This document shows, one piece after another, positions 8,134 to 17,732 of a stretch of DNA of 64,000 bases; position 1 is the stretch's first letter; the number at the start of each line of letters is the position of its first letter. Position numbers and translations under genes: made by a program. Below the pieces are notes generated by a model. That model did no database searches and was not told where the DNA came from. It saw only the letters and a program-made list of their open reading frames with translations. The DNA is from Actinospineispora acaciae DSM 45401. GTDB taxonomy: Bacteria > Actinomycetota > Actinomycetes > Mycobacteriales > Pseudonocardiaceae. Location of the stretch: NCBI RefSeq assembly GCF_000620785.1, contig NZ_JIAI01000003.1, forward strand, positions 558,001 to 622,000, read 5' to 3'.

Positions 8134-9221
8134 CCCGGGCGCTGGTCGCCGGCGGCGGCATCGTCGGCCTGACCACCGCGCTGGCCCTTCGCCGCGTCGG
8201 CCTGGACGTGACGGTCGTCGAACAGGCCCCCGAGATCCGGTCCACCGGAACCTCCCTGGGCCTGTGGCGCAACGCCCTGGCCGTCTTCTCCGACCTCGGC
8301 ATCGCCGACCGGATCCGCGCCGTCGGCCGCCCCGCCTCGATGTACTTCCACGACGCCGCCGGCCGCCTCCTGGAGACCCCCGAGCACGGCCCCGCCGACC
8401 ACGACTACTTCCTGGCCAACCGCCCCCTGCTCAACGACGTGCTGGCCGACGCCGTGGGCCGCGCCCACATCCGCCTGTCCACCCGCGTCGCCGCCTACAC
8501 CGAGACCGCCGACTCCGTGACCGTCCACTTCTCCGACGGCTCCGCCGACACCTTCGACCTGCTCGTAGGCGCCGACGGCCTGCACTCCGCCGTCCGCACC
8601 CACCTGATCCCCTCCGCGATGCCCCGCCCGCACCCCGGCCACCACACCTGGCGGGGACTCCTCCCACCCGGCGCCGCCGATGTGACCGGCGCCGCCATGA
8701 CCGTCGGCCACCACCGCTGCCGAGGCGGCTACGCCCGCACCCACGACGGCGGCGCCTACTGGCTGGTCTCCCAGCTCGGCTCCCCCACCCCCACCGCCGG
8801 CGCCAAGTCCGAAGCCCTCACCCGCGCCGAGCACCTCAACGACAACGGCTGGAACGACCAGCTCCTCACCGTGATCGCCGCCACCCCCGACGACCAGGTC
8901 CTGCACAACCCGATCACCATCGTCCCGCCCCTACCCCGCTGGACCTCCCACCGCGTCGCCCTGGCCGGAGACGCCGCCCACGCCATGTCCCCCCACATCA
9001 CCGCCGGCGCCTCCCTGGGCATCCAGGACGCCGCCGCCCTGTCGCACCACCTCGCCGCCCACCCCGACATGCCCCAAGCCCTGGCCGCCTACGAATCCGA
9101 CCGCATCCCCCACTACGCCCGCGTCCGCACCCTCTCCGACGCCGTCGAGCACTACCGCACCCCCGCCGAGTTCGCCCACCGCTACGCCGCCTTCACCCAC
9201 TGGATGATCAACTCGACGTGA
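8130..9221 (+). CDS. FAD-dependent aromatic-ring-type monooxygenase
   Basis: A 363-residue group-A flavoprotein monooxygenase. The FAD-binding GxGxxG motif is at the N-terminus (VAGGGIVGLTTALALRRVG), the DG motif is LLVGADGLHSAVRTH, and the GD motif is VALAGDAAHAMSPHITAG. It would hydroxylate or epoxidise a small organic substrate using NAD(P)H and O2. ATGA overlap with the IMPase-like gene shows translational coupling; together with the divergent lysR this looks like a small catabolic or tailoring cassette. In the GD motif the family's usual Gly after Pro is replaced by HITAG; activity still seems likely. Confidence 0.88.
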   Translation: MTRALVAGGGIVGLTTALALRRVGLDVTVVEQAPEIRSTGTSLGLWRNALAVFSDLGIADRIRAVGRPASMYFHDAAGRLLETPEHGPADHDYFLANRPLLNDVLADAVGRAHIRLSTRVAAYTETADSVTVHFSDGSADTFDLLVGADGLHSAVRTHLIPSAMPRPHPGHHTWRGLLPPGAADVTGAAMTVGHHRCRGGYARTHDGGAYWLVSQLGSPTPTAGAKSEALTRAEHLNDNGWNDQLLTVIAATPDDQVLHNPITIVPPLPRWTSHRVALAGDAAHAMSPHITAGASLGIQDAAALSHHLAAHPDMPQALAAYESDRIPHYARVRTLSDAVEHYRTPAEFAHRYAAFTHWMINST

Positions 9222-9245
9222 CGCCCTCGGTGCGAGACTCGGTAC

Positions 9246-10247
9246 GTGTGCGACCAACCAGCACAGTTCGCCGACCAGCCGGCAACCGATCCGGCGCTGC
9301 GCAGGACGCTGGCGGCCGCCGGGTTGCCGGCAACAGGGCGCTTTCTTCCCAAGGCCGGCTGGGTGAGCCGCGTGTGGGTCGGTGACGAGTACGTCGTACG
9401 GCTGAACAACAACGGACAGTTCCGCGGGGCGTATCGCCACGAGGCAACTGTCGTCAACCTGCTCGTCGGCAGCGAGGTCCCACATGCCCGGATGCTTGCC
9501 CACGGCGACGGCCCGGACGGGCCGTGGTACATCTCCGAACGCCTGCCCGGCCGAACCCTGTACGAGGCATGGCCGGCGGCGGACTCGCACACGCGCCGAT
9601 CAATCATCGAGAGCCTCGGCCGTGCGTTGCGCGCACTTCACCGCGTTCCTGCCCCGGCCGACCTGCTGCCGCCCTGGCTGGCCGACGCGCTCCGCGGCAC
9701 ACCGTGGCCCGCGTTCCACCCACCCGTGGTGAGTGCGGCGCTCCAGCAGGTCGAGGCCGCGCGGCGACTGCCCAATCACGACTCACGTCTGCTCGCGAAC
9801 GTCGCCGACTGGATCCAGGAGCGGTTGGCGTTGTTCGCTGCCGACGAACCCGTCCTCGTCCATGGTGATGTGCACGGATCCAACGTGATCGTCGACCAAG
9901 GACGCGTCACCGGTCTCATCGACTTCGCGGAGGCGTTGGCTCAACCAGCGGATGTCGAGCTCGACACCATCCTGCGCTGGTGCGCGAAAGCGCGAGAGTA
10001 CCCACCCACACCCGACGAACGAGGGCTCGACGAAACCACACTCACAGAGGTCCCCGGATGGCTGCGCGGCGCGTATCCGGAGCTGTTCGAGCGCGAGCAG
10101 CTGCGCGAACGGTTGAACTTCTATGACATGTATGTGGAGCTCGCGCTGTACGCACACCACCCCCTGCCCGACACACGCGAAGCGGCGCGGGACCGCATCG
10201 CCCTCCTGCTTTCCGGCCATAACCATCTGGATGGACTCGCCTGGTAG
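9246..10247 (+). CDS. APH-family phosphotransferase
   Basis: A 333-residue second APH-fold kinase, unrelated in sequence to that at 4461-5462. The catalytic loop reads LVHGDVHGSNVIVD with LIDFAEA following, and an N-lobe EYVVRLNNNG segment supplies the nucleotide-binding region. GTG start. Third-position G/C bias is visibly weaker than in neighbours (many CAA, CCA, GTT, TTG codons), which hints at acquisition by transfer. It follows the monooxygenase by 24 bp and ends 20 bp before the convergent narK. Probable substrate is an aminoglycoside-like or other hydroxylated molecule; not determinable. Confidence 0.8.
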   Translation: MCDQPAQFADQPATDPALRRTLAAAGLPATGRFLPKAGWVSRVWVGDEYVVRLNNNGQFRGAYRHEATVVNLLVGSEVPHARMLAHGDGPDGPWYISERLPGRTLYEAWPAADSHTRRSIIESLGRALRALHRVPAPADLLPPWLADALRGTPWPAFHPPVVSAALQQVEAARRLPNHDSRLLANVADWIQERLALFAADEPVLVHGDVHGSNVIVDQGRVTGLIDFAEALAQPADVELDTILRWCAKAREYPPTPDERGLDETTLTEVPGWLRGAYPELFEREQLRERLNFYDMYVELALYAHHPLPDTREAARDRIALLLSGHNHLDGLAW

Positions 10248-10267
10248 GTCCGCCGCCGGTGCGGGGC

Positions 10268-11467
10268 TCAGCGCGAGCCGGCCGGAACCCGCCCCCGGAC
10301 CGTGACCAACGTAAACGCGGCCGCACCCGCGGCGGTCGCGGCGAGCAGCAGGTAACCGAGCGCATACCCGCCGAGCGCGCCGTACACCAAACCCATGACC
10401 AGCGGCGGAAAGAACCCACCCAGCCCGCCGGCGGCCCCGACCACGCCGGTCACCGCACCCACCCGCTCCGGCTCCACCAGCTGCGCGACCAGGGCGAACA
10501 CCGCCCCGGTGCCCGCACCCAAAGCGGCCGCCATACCCAAGAACACCAGCGTCCCGACCGGAATCAGCGGTAACCGGAACGCCGCGACCACCGCCAACCC
10601 CGCCACCGCCAGGTACGAGTACCCGAGCACCCGCACCGGCCCGAACCGATCGGACAGCCACCCTCCGGTCGGCCGCATCACCACGGCCAGCAGCACGAAC
10701 CCCGCGGTGCGCAACGCGGCATCGCCTCGCGCCAGGTGATAAGCGATCACCAGATACGTCGGCAGGTACACGCTGAACGCCACGAACCCGCCGAAGGACA
10801 CCGCGTACAGGAACGACATCTGCCAGGTGACCCGCATCCGCACGGTCGCGGCCAGCCCGCCGAGCACGCCGCCGGACGCCACCGCGCGCCCCGGCCGGTC
10901 CCGCAGCAACCCGGCCGCCACCCCCGCGTACACCAACAGCACGACCGCCACCAGGTCGAACGGGAAGCTCGGCGCCACCGCCGCCGCGAGCTGCACGGTG
11001 GAGAACGCCGAGATCGCCGTGCCACCCATGCCGGCGCCGAAGATGCCCAGCGCGAGCCCGCGCCGCTCCGGCGGGTACCAGGAGTTCACGAACGGCACCC
11101 CGATGGCGAACGTGGTGCCGCCCAGGCCGAGGAAGAACCCGCCGACCAGGTACCCGGCCAGTGACTGGGCGAAGTGGCCGAGGTAGAGCACCGGCAGCAC
11201 GGTCAGCAGCGCCACGATCGGGAACATCCGGCGAGCACCCAGCCGGTCGGTGAGCGCGCCGACGGGTATCCGGCCCAACGACCCGACGATCACCGGGACG
11301 GCCACCACCAGCGACTGCTCGAACGCGCTGAGCGAGAGCTGCTGGCGCAGCGCCTCACCCAGCGGGGACAGCAGCGCCCACGCCCAGAACGTCAGGGCGA
11401 ACCCGACGGTCGCCAGCGCGAGCATCGGCGCCGGCCCGGCGGCCCCTCGTCGACTGTCCCCGGCCAC
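10268..11467 (-). CDS. narK: NarK-type nitrate/nitrite transporter (MFS)
   Basis: A 399-residue major facilitator protein with about 12 hydrophobic segments. Family features include GRIPVGALTDRLGARRMFP (the MFS A-motif after TM2), the nitrate-signature region GGTTFAIGVPFVNSWYPPER, and a second signature near GAGTGAVFALVAQLV. I start at GTG 11467 because GGGAGG lies 4 nt upstream; the open frame extending to 11716 overlaps the narG leader and lacks coding bias. It lies divergently next to narGHJI, so it should import nitrate for respiration and export the nitrite produced. Confidence 0.92.
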   Translation of the reverse strand: MAGDSRRGAAGPAPMLALATVGFALTFWAWALLSPLGEALRQQLSLSAFEQSLVVAVPVIVGSLGRIPVGALTDRLGARRMFPIVALLTVLPVLYLGHFAQSLAGYLVGGFFLGLGGTTFAIGVPFVNSWYPPERRGLALGIFGAGMGGTAISAFSTVQLAAAVAPSFPFDLVAVVLLVYAGVAAGLLRDRPGRAVASGGVLGGLAATVRMRVTWQMSFLYAVSFGGFVAFSVYLPTYLVIAYHLARGDAALRTAGFVLLAVVMRPTGGWLSDRFGPVRVLGYSYLAVAGLAVVAAFRLPLIPVGTLVFLGMAAALGAGTGAVFALVAQLVEPERVGAVTGVVGAAGGLGGFFPPLVMGLVYGALGGYALGYLLLAATAAGAAAFTLVTVRGRVPAGSR

Positions 11468-11478
11468 GTTCCCTCCCA

Positions 11479-11556
11479 GGTCACCAGTGTTATACCGCGA
11501 GCATGCGACAGGGAGGGCAAAGGTGACTCGGCCGTGTGGACCTTGGTCATCAGTGT
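11479..11556. promoter_or_regulatory. narK/narG divergent promoter region with a direct repeat
   Basis: The 157-bp gap between narK and narG contains GGTCACCAGTGT (11479-11490) and GGTCATCAGTGT (11545-11556), 11 of 12 bases identical in the same orientation and 66 bp apart. It could be a pair of half-sites for a nitrate- or redox-responsive regulator serving both promoters. No canonical Fnr or NarL heptamers were recognised. Assignment is tentative. Confidence 0.3.
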
Positions 11557-11624
11557 GGACGGCAGGTCTTGCCCGGACGGGACGGGCGGAGTAACTCTGG
11601 CGGCGGTCAGAGACGGGAGCCCTG

Positions 11625-14600
11625 ATGCCCAAGCACCGGCAGCGACATCGGCACACCGGTGGGCGGCTGGACGGGCCCGCGGCCGACGCCCTGCTCCAGA
11701 CCGGGCGTTTCTTCACCCGCCGGGAGACCAGCGAAGACCTGCGCGCGGAGTTCCTGAGCGGCGGCCGGGACGGCGACGTGTTCTATCGGGACCGGTGGAG
11801 CCACGACAAGGTGGTGCGGTCCACGCACGGGGTGAACTGCACGGGCTCGTGCTCGTGGAAGGTCTACGTCAAGGACGGGATCATCACCTGGGAGACGCAG
11901 CAGACCGACTACCCGTCGGCCGGCCCGGACTCCCCGGAGTACGAGCCGCGCGGCTGCCCGCGCGGGGCGGCGTTCTCCTGGTACACCTACTCGCCCACCC
12001 GGGTGCGCTACCCGTACGCCCGGGGCGTGCTGCTGGACATGTACCGGGACGCCCGCAAGCGGCTCGGTGACCCGGTCGCGGCCTGGGCGGAGGTCACCGG
12101 CGACCAGGAGAAGCGCCGCCGCTACCAGCAGGCGCGCGGCAAGGGCGGGCACGTGCGGGTGTCCTGGGACGAGGCCGTGGAGATCGTCGCCGCCGCGCAC
12201 GTGCACACGATCAAGGAGTACGGGCCGGACCGGATCGCCGGGTTCTCCCCGATCCCGGCCATGTCGATGGTGTCGCACGCGGTCGGGTCGCGGTTCATCG
12301 AGCTGGTCGGCGGCGCGATGACGTCGTTCTACGACTGGTACGCAGACCTGCCGGTGGCGTCCCCGCAGGTGTTCGGCGACCAGACCGACGTGCCGGAGTC
12401 CGGCGACTGGTGGAACGCCACCTACCTGCTCATGTGGGGCTCGAACGTGCCGATCACCCGCACCCCGGACGCGCACTGGATGGCCGAGGCCCGCTACCGG
12501 GGGCAGAAGGTCGTGGTGGTGTCCCCCGACTACGCGGACAACACCAAGTTCGCCGACACCTGGCTGCCGGCGCAGCCGGGTACGGACGGCGCGCTCGCGA
12601 TGGCGATGGGCCACGTGATCCTGAAGGAGTTCTTCGTCGAGCGCACCGTGCCGTTCTTCGTCGACTTCGTCCGGCGCTACACCGACCTGCCGTTCCTGGT
12701 GAGCCTGGAGGAGAAGGACGGGGCGTACGTCCCCGGCAGGTTCCTCACCGCCGTCGACCTCGGCGACACCTCCGAGGGCGCCGCCTTCCAGACAGTGCTC
12801 ATCGACGAGCATTCCGGCGAACCCGTCGTCCCGAACGGCTCGCTGGGCTTCCGGCACACCGAGACCGGGGCCGGCCGGTGGAACCTCGAGCTGGGCGAGG
12901 TGACACCGCGGCTCACCCTGCACGGGAGCGACGAGGCCGTCGAGGTGCTGCTGCCCCGGTTCGACGCCGCCGACGGCCACGGCGAGGTGCTGCGCAGGGG
13001 CGTCCCGGTCCGCCGGATCAGGAGCACGCCGGTGACCACCGTGTTCGACCTGATGCTGGCCCAGTACGGGGTTCACCGCGACGGCCTGCCGGGCGACTGG
13101 CCGACGGGCTACGACGACCCGTCCGAGCCGTACACCCCGGCCTGGCAGGAGCCGATCACCTCGGTCCCGGCCGGGCTGGCCGCGAAGGTGGCGCGCGAGC
13201 TGGCCGCCAACGCCGAGGAGTCTCGCGGCCGCAGCATGATCATCATGGGCGCGGGCATCTGCCAGTGGTTCCACGGCGACGCCACCTACCGCGCGGTGCT
13301 GGCGCTGCTCATGCTCACCGGCTCGATGGGACGCAACGGCGGCGGCTGGGCGCACTACGTGGGCCAGGAGAAGTGCCGCCCGCTCACCGGCTGGACGACC
13401 ATGGCGATGGCCACCGACTGGCAGCGCCCGCCCCGGCAGATGATCGGCACCGCGTACTGGTACACCCACACCGACCAGTGGCGATACGACGGCTACCGCG
13501 CCGACGCGCTGGCCTCACCGCTCGGCGCCGGCCACCTGGCGGGCATGCACACCATGGACACGATCGCGCTGTCCACGCGGTTGGGCTGGATGCCGTCCTA
13601 CCCGCAGTTCGACCGCAACCCGCTGAACGTGGCCGACGAGGCGACGGTGGCCGGCCGCGACGGCGCCGAGTACACCGCCGAACAGCTCCGGGACGGCAAG
13701 CTGAAGTTCGCCATCGAGGACCCGGACGCCCCGGAGAACTGGCCGCGCTGCCTGACGCTGTGGCGGGCGAACCTGCTCGGCTCCTCGGCCAAGGGCGACG
13801 AGTACTTCCTCAAGCACCTGCTCGGCACCCACCACAACCTGCGCGCCGAGCAGACCCCGGAGGACCGCCGCCCCCGCGACGTGACCTGGCGCGAGGGCGA
13901 CCCGCCGATCGGGAAGCTGGACCTGCTGCTGTCCCTGGACTTCCGGATGACCAGCTCCACGCTGCTGTCCGACGTGGTGCTCCCGGCCGCCACCTGGTAC
14001 GAGAAACACGACCTGAACACCACCGACATGCACCCGTTCGTGCACGCCTTCAACCCGGCGATCGACCCGCCGTTCCAGGCCCGCACCGACTTCGACGCCT
14101 TCCACGCCATCGCGCGGCGGTTCTCCGAGCTGGCCCGCATCCACCTCGGTAAGCGCCATGACGTGGTCGCCGTGCCGCTGCAGCACGACACCCCCGGCGA
14201 GACCGCCCAACCCGGCGGCCGCGTCCGGGACTGGAGGGCCGGCGAAGTACCGCCCGTACCGGGCAGGACGATGCCGAACTTCGTGGTCGTCGAGCGCGAC
14301 TACCCCGCCGTGGCGGAGAAGATGGCCGCCATCGGCCCGCTGCTGGACACGCTCGGGATGACCACCAAGGCCGTCACCTACCGCCCCGACCGGGAGCTCA
14401 TCGAGCTGGGCGCCCGCAACGGCGTGATGCTCGGCGGCGCCTCGGACGGCCGGCCCGCCATCGACACCGACGCCAAGCTCGCCGAGGCCATCCTCGCGCT
14501 GTCGGCCACGACGAACGGGCGGCTGGCCGTCCAGGGTTTCCGCGAGCTGGAGCGGCGTACCGGCGTGCGCCTCGCCGACCTGGCCGAGGGCAGCGAGGAG

Positions 14601-15329
14601 CGGCGGATCACCTTCGCCGACACCCAGGCCAGGCCGGTGCCCGTGATCACCAGCCCGGAGTGGTCCGGCTCGGAGACCGGCGGGCGCCGCTACGCCCCGT
14701 TCACGGTGAACGTCGAGCGTGGCAAGCCGTGGCACACCCTGACCGGGCGGATGCACTTCCTGCTCGACCACGACTGGATGCACGAGCTGGGCGAGGCGCT
14801 GCCCACCTACCGCGCCCCGCTGGACATGCACCGGCTGTTCGGCGAGCCGGTGCTGGGCGACACGGCCGCCTCCGTCACCGTGCGGTACCTGACGCCGCAC
14901 TCCAAGTGGTCGATCCACTCGGAGTACCAGGACAACCTGTTCATGCTCTCGCTGTCCAGGGGCGGGCCGGTGGTGTGGATCAGCGAACCGGATGCGATCA
15001 CGATCGGGGTGGCGGACAACGACTGGGTGGAGGCGGTCAACCGCAACGGCGTGCTGGTCGCCCGCGCCGTCGTCACCCACCGGCTGCCGGCCGGCACGGT
15101 GTTCGTCTACCACGCCCAGGAGCGGGTGGTGAACGTGCCGAAGTCCGAGACCACCGGCCGCCGGGGCGGCATCCACAACTCGCTGACCCGGATCCTGGTC
15201 AAGCCCACGCACCTGATCGGCGGCTACGCGCAGCTGTCGTTCGCGTTCAACTACCTCGGCCCGACCGGCAACCAGCGTGACGAGGTCACCGTGATCCGCC
15301 GCCGCGCCAACCAGCGGGTGGAGTACTGA
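11625..15329 (+). CDS. narG: Respiratory nitrate reductase alpha subunit NarG
   Basis: A 1234-residue molybdo-bis-MGD subunit, full length for NarG. The FS0 [4Fe-4S] site near the N-terminus has the diagnostic His ligand: H68GVNC72TGSC76, with the fourth Cys in EPRGCPRG. The segment SFYDWYADLPVASPQ contains the Asp that coordinates molybdenum in NarG. It reduces nitrate to nitrite on the inner face of the membrane using quinol electrons passed through NarH and NarI. Preceded by GGGAG, 6 nt from the ATG. First gene of narGHJI; stop is one base before the narH ATG. Confidence 0.97.
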   Translation: MPKHRQRHRHTGGRLDGPAADALLQTGRFFTRRETSEDLRAEFLSGGRDGDVFYRDRWSHDKVVRSTHGVNCTGSCSWKVYVKDGIITWETQQTDYPSAGPDSPEYEPRGCPRGAAFSWYTYSPTRVRYPYARGVLLDMYRDARKRLGDPVAAWAEVTGDQEKRRRYQQARGKGGHVRVSWDEAVEIVAAAHVHTIKEYGPDRIAGFSPIPAMSMVSHAVGSRFIELVGGAMTSFYDWYADLPVASPQVFGDQTDVPESGDWWNATYLLMWGSNVPITRTPDAHWMAEARYRGQKVVVVSPDYADNTKFADTWLPAQPGTDGALAMAMGHVILKEFFVERTVPFFVDFVRRYTDLPFLVSLEEKDGAYVPGRFLTAVDLGDTSEGAAFQTVLIDEHSGEPVVPNGSLGFRHTETGAGRWNLELGEVTPRLTLHGSDEAVEVLLPRFDAADGHGEVLRRGVPVRRIRSTPVTTVFDLMLAQYGVHRDGLPGDWPTGYDDPSEPYTPAWQEPITSVPAGLAAKVARELAANAEESRGRSMIIMGAGICQWFHGDATYRAVLALLMLTGSMGRNGGGWAHYVGQEKCRPLTGWTTMAMATDWQRPPRQMIGTAYWYTHTDQWRYDGYRADALASPLGAGHLAGMHTMDTIALSTRLGWMPSYPQFDRNPLNVADEATVAGRDGAEYTAEQLRDGKLKFAIEDPDAPENWPRCLTLWRANLLGSSAKGDEYFLKHLLGTHHNLRAEQTPEDRRPRDVTWREGDPPIGKLDLLLSLDFRMTSSTLLSDVVLPAATWYEKHDLNTTDMHPFVHAFNPAIDPPFQARTDFDAFHAIARRFSELARIHLGKRHDVVAVPLQHDTPGETAQPGGRVRDWRAGEVPPVPGRTMPNFVVVERDYPAVAEKMAAIGPLLDTLGMTTKAVTYRPDRELIELGARNGVMLGGASDGRPAIDTDAKLAEAILALSATTNGRLAVQGFRELERRTGVRLADLAEGSEERRITFADTQARPVPVITSPEWSGSETGGRRYAPFTVNVERGKPWHTLTGRMHFLLDHDWMHELGEALPTYRAPLDMHRLFGEPVLGDTAASVTVRYLTPHSKWSIHSEYQDNLFMLSLSRGGPVVWISEPDAITIGVADNDWVEAVNRNGVLVARAVVTHRLPAGTVFVYHAQERVVNVPKSETTGRRGGIHNSLTRILVKPTHLIGGYAQLSFAFNYLGPTGNQRDEVTVIRRRANQRVEY

Positions 15330-15330
15330 C

Positions 15331-17004
15331 ATGAGAGTCATGGCGCAGATGGCCATGGTGATGAACCTGGACAAGTGCATCGGCTGCCACACCTGCTCGG
15401 TGACCTGCAAGCAGGCGTGGACCAACCGGGCGGGCGTGGAGTACGTCTGGTTCAACAACGTGGAGACCCGGCCCGGCCAGGGCTACCCCCGGCGCTACCA
15501 GGACCAGGAACGCTGGCGCGGCGGCTGGGTGCGCAACCGGCGCGGCCGGCTGTCGCTGCGCGCCGGGGGCCGCCTCCGCAAGCTGTTGTCGATCTTCGCG
15601 AACCCGGTGCTGCCGAACATCCGGGACTACTACGAGCCGTGGACCTACGACTACGAGACGCTCACCGAGGCCCCGCTCGGCGACGACTTCCCGGTCGCGC
15701 AGCCGAAGTCGCTGCTCACCGGCGAGCCGATGGACGTGCGCTGGAGCGCGAACTGGGACGACGACCTGGGGGGCGCGCCCGAGCACGGACCGAGCGACCC
15801 CATCGTGGAGCGCATCCGCCGCGAGTCCGAGGACAAGGTCAGGTTCGAGTACGAGCGGGCGTTCATGTTCTTCCTGCCGCGCATCTGCGAGCACTGCCTC
15901 AACCCGTCGTGCGTGGCGTCCTGCCCGTCCGGGGCGATGTACAAGCGTTCCGAGGACGGCATCGTGCTGGTCGACCAGGACCGCTGCCGGGGCTGGCGGA
16001 TGTGCGTGACCGGATGCCCGTACAAGAAGGTCTACTTCAACCACCGCACCGGCAAGGCCGAGAAGTGCACGTTCTGCTACCCCCGGGTGGAGGTCGGCCT
16101 GCCCACCGTCTGCTCGGAGACCTGCGTGGGCCGGCTGCGCTACCTCGGGCTGGTGCTCTACGACGCCGACCGGGTCACCGAGGCCGCCTCGGTGGAGTCC
16201 GAGCGCGACCTGTACCGGGCACAGCTGGACCTGCTGCTCGACCCGTCGGACCCCGCCGTGGCCCAGGCCGCCCGCCGCGACGGCATCAGCGAGGACTGGC
16301 TGGACGCCGCCCGCCGCTCCCCGGTCTACACCCTGGCCAAGCGGTACCGGGTGGCCCTGCCGCTGCATCCGGAGTTCCGCACCATGCCGATGGTCTGGTA
16401 CATCCCGCCGCTGTCCCCGGTGGTCGAGCGGCTCACCGAGACCGGTCACGACGGCGAGCGCGCCGGCAACCTGTTCGGCGCCATCGACGCGCTGCGCATC
16501 CCGGTGGAGTACCTGGCCGAGCTGTTCACCGCCGGCGACCCGGTCCCGGTGCGCGACGTGCTGCGCAAGCTGGCCGCGATGCGCTCGTACATGCGGGACG
16601 TGACCCTGGACCGGCCGCGTGACGAGTCGATCGCGGCGGCCGTGGGGATGACCGGCGGCGAGCTGGTCGAGATGTACCGGCTGCTGGCGATCGCGAAGTA
16701 CGAACAGCGGTACGTGATCCCGACCGCTCATGCCGGGGAGGCGCACGAGCTGGAGGAGCTGGGCTGCAGCCTGGACGTCGACGGCGGGCCGGGGATGCTC
16801 GGCAGTGGGCCGTTCGGGGAGGCGTCCGGGCGGCCGGCACCGGTCTCGGTTGAAACGTTTCATGCGCTGCGGGAGCGGCAGACGGGCGAGCACGTCGCCG
16901 ATCCTGGTGAGCCGGGTGCCAGGGTCAACCTGCTCAACTGGGACGGCAAGGGCCGCCCGCCCGGCCTGTTCCCGCCTCGGCGGGCGCCGGAGGCAGACCG
17001 GTGA
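15331..17004 (+). CDS. narH: Respiratory nitrate reductase beta subunit NarH
   Basis: A 557-residue iron-sulfur subunit carrying four clusters. The first Cys group is C16IGC19HTC22SVTC26. A second group is CEHCLNPSCVASCPSG, and the third is CRGWRMCVTGCPYKKV, in which Trp replaces one Cys as in true NarH proteins, giving the [3Fe-4S] cluster. Further Cys ligands lie at CTFCYPR and CSETCVGR. It relays electrons from NarI haem to NarG. The C-terminus is longer than in enterobacterial NarH and ends in a Pro/Arg-rich tail. ATGs occur at residues 1 and 4; I use the first. Its stop overlaps the narJ start. Confidence 0.97.
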   Translation: MRVMAQMAMVMNLDKCIGCHTCSVTCKQAWTNRAGVEYVWFNNVETRPGQGYPRRYQDQERWRGGWVRNRRGRLSLRAGGRLRKLLSIFANPVLPNIRDYYEPWTYDYETLTEAPLGDDFPVAQPKSLLTGEPMDVRWSANWDDDLGGAPEHGPSDPIVERIRRESEDKVRFEYERAFMFFLPRICEHCLNPSCVASCPSGAMYKRSEDGIVLVDQDRCRGWRMCVTGCPYKKVYFNHRTGKAEKCTFCYPRVEVGLPTVCSETCVGRLRYLGLVLYDADRVTEAASVESERDLYRAQLDLLLDPSDPAVAQAARRDGISEDWLDAARRSPVYTLAKRYRVALPLHPEFRTMPMVWYIPPLSPVVERLTETGHDGERAGNLFGAIDALRIPVEYLAELFTAGDPVPVRDVLRKLAAMRSYMRDVTLDRPRDESIAAAVGMTGGELVEMYRLLAIAKYEQRYVIPTAHAGEAHELEELGCSLDVDGGPGMLGSGPFGEASGRPAPVSVETFHALRERQTGEHVADPGEPGARVNLLNWDGKGRPPGLFPPRRAPEADR

Positions 17005-17732
17005 CCGGGGTGCCGGGCGAGGCCGTCGTGCTCCAGGCCGCCTCGGTGTGCCTGCGCTACCCCGACGAGTCCGTGTTCGACGCCTTGCCGCTGGTCAGCG
17101 CGGCCGTCGAGGCGTTGCCGGCCGGGGCGTCACGGGAGCGGCTCGCGGGCTTCCTGGCGTGGGTCGCGGCCATGGCGCCCGGGGAGTTGGCCCGCCACTA
17201 CGTCGAGGTGTTCGACCTGCGGCGGCGATGCTGCCTCTACCTGACCTGGTGGACCGACGGCGAGACCCGGCGCCGCGGTGGATCGCTGGCCGCGCTCAAG
17301 GCCCGCTACCGGGCGGCCGGGGCTCGGTTCGACGACGCCGAGCTGCCCGACTTCCTGCCCGCCATCCTGGAGTTCGCCGCCACCGTGGACCTCGCCGACG
17401 GGCTCGCGCTGCTGGCGGAGCACCGTCCCGCGCTGGAGCGCCTGCACGACGCCCTGCTCACCGCTCGTACCCCGTACGCCGCGCCGGTCGACGCGGTCCG
17501 CGCGCTGCTGGGACCGCCGCCCGCCCGCGGGGTGGCCGGCCAGAAGTCCGAGCCACCACCGCCCGAGCTGGTCGGCCTCGAACTGAGTCCGTACCCCCTC
17601 CCACCGCTCGCACCCCAACCGCCCGCACCCAAGCCCACCGCGCACCCCAAACAGACCGACCGTCGGTCTATCTCCCGAACGACGGCGGCGACGACCGGGA
17701 CGGACCTCGGCATGCCCGGAGTACGCACATGA
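17001..17732 (+). CDS. narJ: Nitrate reductase molybdenum cofactor assembly chaperone NarJ
   Basis: A 243-residue NarJ/TorD-family chaperone that holds apo-NarG until the cofactor and FS0 are inserted; it is not part of the final enzyme. Recognisable features are LRYPDESVFDALP near the start and the family-specific HYVEVFDLRRRCCLYLTWWTDG in the middle. The last 60 residues are Pro/Thr-rich and low complexity. The ATGA overlap with narH and the ACATGA overlap with narI give a coupled narGHJI order. A 17-bp palindrome lies within its 3-prime end (see 17653-17669) and may be a regulatory site rather than a coding constraint. Confidence 0.93.
   Translation: MTGVPGEAVVLQAASVCLRYPDESVFDALPLVSAAVEALPAGASRERLAGFLAWVAAMAPGELARHYVEVFDLRRRCCLYLTWWTDGETRRRGGSLAALKARYRAAGARFDDAELPDFLPAILEFAATVDLADGLALLAEHRPALERLHDALLTARTPYAAPVDAVRALLGPPPARGVAGQKSEPPPPELVGLELSPYPLPPLAPQPPAPKPTAHPKQTDRRSISRTTAATTGTDLGMPGVRT
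17653..17669. promoter_or_regulatory. 17-bp palindrome, copy 1 (inside narJ)
   Basis: AGACCGAC-C-GTCGGTCT, perfect 8-bp arms with a one-base centre, 59 bp upstream of the narI start and within the narJ coding tail. The same sequence recurs at 18558-18574 and 48338-48354. The symmetry is that of a TetR-type operator. The left flank CCCCAAAC also occurs at copy 2, which argues that both are related sites and not coincidence. Confidence 0.6.
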
